Source of the DNA: Sphaerisporangium fuscum
GTDB taxonomy: Bacteria > Actinomycetota > Actinomycetes > Streptosporangiales > Streptosporangiaceae
Assembly (NCBI RefSeq): GCF_018531465.1
Contig: NZ_JAHDTF010000018.1
Location: 124,001 to 188,000, forward strand
DNA: 64,000 nt
Direction: 5' to 3'
The notes beneath the pieces are model-generated. The model had not been told where the DNA came from. It ran no database searches and worked only from the letters and a program-made list of their open reading frames with translations. The translations under genes were made by a program, and so were the position numbers. Positions 60,739 through 64,000 of this stretch are shown here, in pieces; positions within the stretch are counted from its first letter, which is position 1; every line of letters begins with the position of its first letter.

Positions 60739-61323
60739 GTGCCGAGCATTCCGCAGCCCCTGGTCCCCGACGACGACGGCAGCGCCGACGCCTCCGTGGC
60801 GGCGGCCCTGGCGGGCCTGGCCGCCGGCACGGCCGACGCCACCGAGGTGGTCTCGGCCCTGAGCACGGCGCGTCTGCTGGTGCCGGTCGTCGCCCTGCTG
60901 ACGGAGTCGGAGGTCGGCGAGCACGGGCTCAAGCAGGAGAAGGAAAGCGAGATGGCGCTGCCCGTCCTGGTCGGCGCCGACGGCCGGAGGGCCGTCCCCG
61001 CGTTCACCTCGGCGGAGTCGCTGAGGCTGTGGCGGGCGGACGCCCGGCCGATCCAGGCCGTGACGCCGCAGGTCTGCCGCGCGGCGCTCGGCGAGGAGGC
61101 CGCCGCCGTGGTCGTGGACGTCGCCGGGCCGGTGCCGTTCGCGATCGAGGGCGCCATGCTGCACGCCCTGGCCTCGGTCGGCGGGGTCAGCGGCGAGGAG
61201 GAGAGCGTCCAGGCCCTCCTGCGCGACCTGTCCGGCCACGCGGAGGTCACCGTCGCCCGCCCGACCGCCGCCCCTGCCCCGAGGCGCGGCCTGCTGCGCC
61301 GCTTCCGCCCCCTCAAGGGCTGA
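60739..61323 (+). CDS. SseB-domain protein
   Basis: The 194-residue product has the SseB N-terminal-type fold: ARLLVPVVALLTES, MALPVLVGADGRRAVPAFTSAESLRLW and PVPFAIEGAML. SseB-family proteins in actinomycetes are cytoplasmic and of uncertain role; some lie beside ribosomal or secretion genes. GTG 60739 starts at VPSIPQP where family similarity begins; the frame continues upstream through the 18-bp repeat. A basic tail (RRGLLRRFRPLKG) ends the protein. The last 11 bp overlap a small minus-strand ORF. Confidence 0.8.
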   Translation: MPSIPQPLVPDDDGSADASVAAALAGLAAGTADATEVVSALSTARLLVPVVALLTESEVGEHGLKQEKESEMALPVLVGADGRRAVPAFTSAESLRLWRADARPIQAVTPQVCRAALGEEAAAVVVDVAGPVPFAIEGAMLHALASVGGVSGEEESVQALLRDLSGHAEVTVARPTAAPAPRRGLLRRFRPLKG

Positions 61324-61507
61324 AGCCCGGCGGCGAGCCGTGCGGTGGGCGGCCGCCCGGCCCGTAGTGGTGGTGCTCGTGCAGGTCTCCCGCCAGCTGG
61401 TAGACCGCGCCGTCACCGGACGCCCCGGCCCGCTGGCGGACCGGGCCGCGCCCCGGCGCCCTGACCGGCCGGCGGCCCCGGCCGACGCCGTCCGTCCGGC
61501 CTTTCAC
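61313..61507 (-). CDS. Small ORF with V-x-Q-L-A-G-D motif, unknown
   Basis: This 64-residue ORF starts at GTG 61507, overlapping the stop of the preceding small gene (GTGA), so it looks translationally coupled. Its first 30 residues are basic (Arg/Gly/Pro). VYQLAGDLHEHHHYG follows, then a Pro/Gly/His tail. The VxQ(I/L)xGD motif also occurs twice in the preceding ORF, which supports both being real. From memory, motifs like QAGRDQ and QVGGD occur in actinobacterial proteins of unknown function; I cannot verify a family. It overlaps the end of the SseB gene by 11 bp. Confidence 0.5.
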   Translation of the reverse strand: MKGRTDGVGRGRRPVRAPGRGPVRQRAGASGDGAVYQLAGDLHEHHHYGPGGRPPHGSPPGFSP

Positions 61508-61890
61508 GCCTCGCCGGGCCCGTGGTCGTCACCGCCGATCTGGGTGATCACACCGTCGCCCCTCGCCCTGGCCCGCTGGACCATATGCCCCTCGGAGCCG
61601 GCCACCTGGCCGCCGGACGGATTCCGATCTCCACCGATCTGGGTCACCCGCCCCCGCTGTGACGCCTTCGCGCGTTGCGACCCCCGCCGGCGTCCGCCGG
61701 ACGGGGACGCCACGCCGTACACCGACACCGCCAGTCCGACCAGCCCGGCCAGAGCCCCGATCACGCTGGCCCTCTGGTCGGCCTCGGACAACGGGACCTT
61801 GGAGAAGTAGACGGCCAGCCCGGCGACGGCCCCGGCCGTCACCACCGCGCCGCCCCACATCCATATCCGCCTCGCCATAGCGGACATCAT
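61504..61890 (-). CDS. Small membrane protein with two V-x-Q-I-G-G-D motifs, unknown
   Basis: The 128-residue product has two hydrophobic segments (about 9-28 and 40-61, VVTAGAVAGLAVYF and VIGALAGLVGLAVSVYG). A basic soluble tail follows with RVTQIGGDRN (about 80-89) and VITQIGGDDHG (about 113-123). It lies 36 bp after the ring-opening amidohydrolase on the same strand and overlaps the next small ORF. The start could be any of three Met within the first five residues. No family is recognised; the tail motif suggests a protein-protein contact. Confidence 0.65.
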   Translation of the reverse strand: MMSAMARRIWMWGGAVVTAGAVAGLAVYFSKVPLSEADQRASVIGALAGLVGLAVSVYGVASPSGGRRRGSQRAKASQRGRVTQIGGDRNPSGGQVAGSEGHMVQRARARGDGVITQIGGDDHGPGEA

Positions 61891-61926
61891 CGACGAATCG
61901 CCAAGATCATGGGCCGAAGGAAGGGC

Positions 61927-63033
61927 TCAGCCGAGGTCCGCGATGGCGGCCACCGGGCCGCCGCCGGAGGGGCCCTGGTGGACGGCGGCGACGGAGACGA
62001 AGACGGCGGGGTCGCCGGTGACGCTCGCCGCGACGCCGCCGACCGTGGCCTTGATCTGCCGGTGCCAGTGCACGTCGGAGTCGTCGAGCATGATGTTCCT
62101 GCGCCCGCGCACCCGCCCGCTCGGGTCGGCCTCGCACTTCATGAAGACGTTGACCAGCCGGCCGCCGAGGTCGCTCGGGTGCGGGCGGGCGGGCAGCTCG
62201 ATCCCGCTGGAACGGATGGCCTCCCAGATGCCGTCGGCGTCGAGGGCGTCCTTCATGACGCTGTGCCCGATGCGGTACCGGCCGCCGACGCCGCGCACGT
62301 TCCCCACCACGACGATCTGCGCGCGGTCGAGCTCGACCCCTGAGGAGCAGGAGGCGACGCTGGAGTACAGCGAGAGGTCCTTGTGGATCTGCTCGGCCGT
62401 GGGCGTCTCGATCTCGCCGAGCGCCACGGCGATGCCGAGGGCGGTGGTGGAGTTGGAGATGTCCATGGAGGGGCCGGTGTCCTCGGTGACGACGTCCTGG
62501 CCGCGCGACTTGGCGTCGGTGATGGTGGCGAGGGTCAGCAGCGGGGTCTTGGTCTGGACGTAGTGGACGTCGGCGGGGTCCTCGATGCCCGCGATCTTCA
62601 TGGCCTCCCGTACCCCGGCGGCGACCTTCTCCACCATGGCGGGACGGCCGATGTCCTCGGGGAGGATCACCTCGCTCATCGCGACGCCGACCGACACGCG
62701 CGGCTCGTCGGTGGGCTGGACGGTGGACGGGTCGAGGGTGGCGAAGATCGTCGCGTGCGGGCTGAGCACGCCGTCCGTACCGCCGGACCACACCAGCGGC
62801 ACCTGCGCGACCTCCTCCGGCGTACGCGTGCCCTTGGCCACCAGCACCTCGCGGAACGCCCGGTCGGCGAGGATGCGGGTGTAGTCGTTCACGCCGCCGT
62901 TGCCCTCGGTCTTGCCGATCACGGCGAGCACCCGGTCGGCCTCGATCACCCCGTCGTCGATGAGCTTCTCGAGCCCGGAGGCGTCGGTGACGCTCTCGAT
63001 GGCGACCTTGCGCACCTCGATCGGATCCGGCAT
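61927..63033 (-). CDS. Ring-opening amidohydrolase (cyanuric acid amidohydrolase/barbiturase family)
   Basis: The 368-residue product belongs to the AtzD/TrzD/barbiturase family, which hydrolyses cyclic ureides such as cyanuric acid or barbiturate. It shows three internal repeats with Ser-Lys dyads: Lys41 (GKTEGNG) with Ser83 (VWSGGTDG), Lys162 (QTKTP) with Ser230/231 (SCSSGVEL), and Lys299 (FMKCE) with Ser356 (GPSGGGPVA). This is the family's threefold Toblerone arrangement. ATG 63033 follows an AAGGTAGGAG run; an earlier ATG adds 10 residues. It lies 64 bp downstream of a carbamate kinase gene, fitting a nitrogen-scavenging route that ends in carbamoyl-phosphate. The exact ring substrate is unknown. 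Confidence 0.9.
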   Translation of the reverse strand: MPDPIEVRKVAIESVTDASGLEKLIDDGVIEADRVLAVIGKTEGNGGVNDYTRILADRAFREVLVAKGTRTPEEVAQVPLVWSGGTDGVLSPHATIFATLDPSTVQPTDEPRVSVGVAMSEVILPEDIGRPAMVEKVAAGVREAMKIAGIEDPADVHYVQTKTPLLTLATITDAKSRGQDVVTEDTGPSMDISNSTTALGIAVALGEIETPTAEQIHKDLSLYSSVASCSSGVELDRAQIVVVGNVRGVGGRYRIGHSVMKDALDADGIWEAIRSSGIELPARPHPSDLGGRLVNVFMKCEADPSGRVRGRRNIMLDDSDVHWHRQIKATVGGVAASVTGDPAVFVSVAAVHQGPSGGGPVAAIADLG

Positions 63034-63097
63034 ATCTCCTACCTTCCACTCATTGCGTGGCATATATCCGGCCGCGCGAACCGTTGACCCCCGGCCG

Positions 63098-64000
63098 TCA
63101 CGCGATGTCCCCGGCGCCGCCCGGCCCCGCTGCCGGGTCTACCACGGTGCCGACGCGGCCGGTCAGCGCCTCGCCGATGCTCTCCAGCGAGGTGATGACG
63201 GCCCGGCCGCCGCCGGCCGCGAAGCGCAGCGCGGCCTCCACCTTCGGGCCCATGCTGCCCCCGGCGAAATGCCCGGCGGCCTGCAGTTCCCGCAGCTCGC
63301 CGACGGTGGTCCTGCCGATCGGGCGGGGGTCGGCGGTGCCGAACCCGGCGACGGCCGCGGGGACGTCGGTGGCGATGACGAGCACGGTCGCGTCCACGGC
63401 CCGCGCCAGCGCCGCGGCCGCGGCGTCCTTGTCGACCACCGCCTCCACGCCGGTCAGCCCTCCGTCCGGGGATCGGACGACCGGCACTCCCCCGCCTCCG
63501 GCGACCACGACGGTGTATCCGGCCTCCATCAGGGTGAGCGCGGCGGGGGCGTCGAGGATCTCCAGCGGCTCGGGCGAGGCGACGACCCGCCTCCAGCCCC
63601 TGCCGGGGAACTCCCGCCAGCTCTGGCCCAGCTTCTCGAACCGGCGGGCCTCGGCCTCGGTGAAGTACCTGCCGATGGGCTTGACGGGGTCACGGAACGC
63701 CGGGTCGCGGGGGTCGACCAGCGTTCGGGTGACGACCACGGCCGCGCGGTGGCCGAGCGCGTTCAGGATGAGCACGCCGATGGTCGCCTGGGTCTGCGCG
63801 CCGCACCAGTCCAGCGGTACGGGGGGCACCACGTGCGCGGCGAGCTGGTTCTTCAGCAGGAGGTTGCCCACCTGGGGACCGTTGCCGTGGGTGAGGACGA
63901 CCTGGTGGCCGTCCCCGATGTGCGCGGAGACGCGCCGCATGGCGTCCTCGACCGCCCGCCGCTGGTCGACCGGCGAGGCGCTTCCGTCGGGCGCGGTCAT
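63098..64000 (-). CDS. arcC: Carbamate kinase (5' end beyond the window)
   Basis: The 300 visible residues match carbamate kinase, which interconverts carbamoyl-phosphate + ADP and ATP + carbamate. [56 protein letters not shown] and [13 protein letters not shown] are family signatures with the substrate-binding Gly and Lys. The usual N-terminal ALGGNAL strand is missing, so the Met at the window edge is internal and the gene continues past base 64,000. The gene is followed by the ring-opening amidohydrolase, probably in one operon. Confidence 0.9.
   Translation of the reverse strand: MTAPDGSASPVDQRRAVEDAMRRVSAHIGDGHQVVLTHGNGPQVGNLLLKNQLAAHVVPPVPLDWCGAQTQATIGVLILNALGHRAAVVVTRTLVDPRDPAFRDPVKPIGRYFTEAEARRFEKLGQSWREFPGRGWRRVVASPEPLEILDAPAALTLMEAGYTVVVAGGGGVPVVRSPDGGLTGVEAVVDKDAAAAALARAVDATVLVIATDVPAAVAGFGTADPRPIGRTTVGELRELQAAGHFAGGSMGPKVEAALRFAAGGGRAVITSLESIGEALTGRVGTVVDPAAGPGGAGDIA

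Overview
The window is very GC-rich DNA with strongly GC-biased third codon positions, frequent GTG starts, tight ATGA/GTGA overlaps, a combined Wzz/BY-kinase protein, an MsiK/UgpC-type sugar ATPase and an aroC-aroK-aroB-aroQ run. This fits a filamentous actinomycete, possibly of the Streptosporangiales. The genus is inference from gene content. No tRNA, rRNA, CRISPR array, transposase or integrase was seen.

Bases 1-41,150 are one large cell-surface polysaccharide locus. It holds nucleotide-sugar genes: a UDP-HexNAc-type dehydrogenase, rmlA, rmlB, two sugar aminotransferases, a GNAT acetyltransferase, a fused acetyltransferase/3,4-ketoisomerase and two SDR epimerases. Assembly genes are a WecA-like polyprenyl-P HexNAc-1-P transferase, three GT4 and two GT2 glycosyltransferases, a Wzx-like flippase, a GtrA protein, three large polytopic membrane proteins, and a Wzc-type kinase with a Wzb-type phosphatase. 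Tailoring genes are a sulfotransferase, a methyltransferase and a polysaccharide deacetylase. Secreted genes are two DUF3494 (ice-binding-like) proteins, a 1219-residue dimethylformamidase-like/DUF4082 protein, a DUF4012 protein and an LPxTG protein. Together they suggest a decorated glycan carrying acetamido-dideoxyhexoses and probably a uronic acid, with sulfate and methyl groups, plus the surface proteins that accompany it. Several precursor enzymes match the enterobacterial common antigen set.

Bases 41,151-49,660 are mixed: a sugar-ABC ATPase divergent from a LacI regulator with two candidate operators; glutathione peroxidase; a secreted lysozyme-fold protein with a Lys/Ala/Pro repeat stalk behind a leader with a terminator-like hairpin; a TetR regulator divergent from a ferritin-like diiron protein, with two matching palindromes between them; two DUF202 membrane proteins; a lipoprotein; and a UBP zinc-finger protein.

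Bases 49,680-61,323 are mostly housekeeping: a CPA1 antiporter, a long disordered Pro/Tyr/Gly-rich protein, a DinG-family helicase, an SGNH hydrolase coupled to aroQ-aroB-aroK-aroC, a short prepilin peptidase and an SseB-domain protein. Bases 61,313-64,000 on the minus strand hold a carbamate kinase (cut by the window edge), a cyanuric-acid/barbiturate-type ring-opening amidohydrolase, and two overlapping small ORFs that share a V-x-Q-(I/L)-(G/A)-G-D motif and are not recognised.
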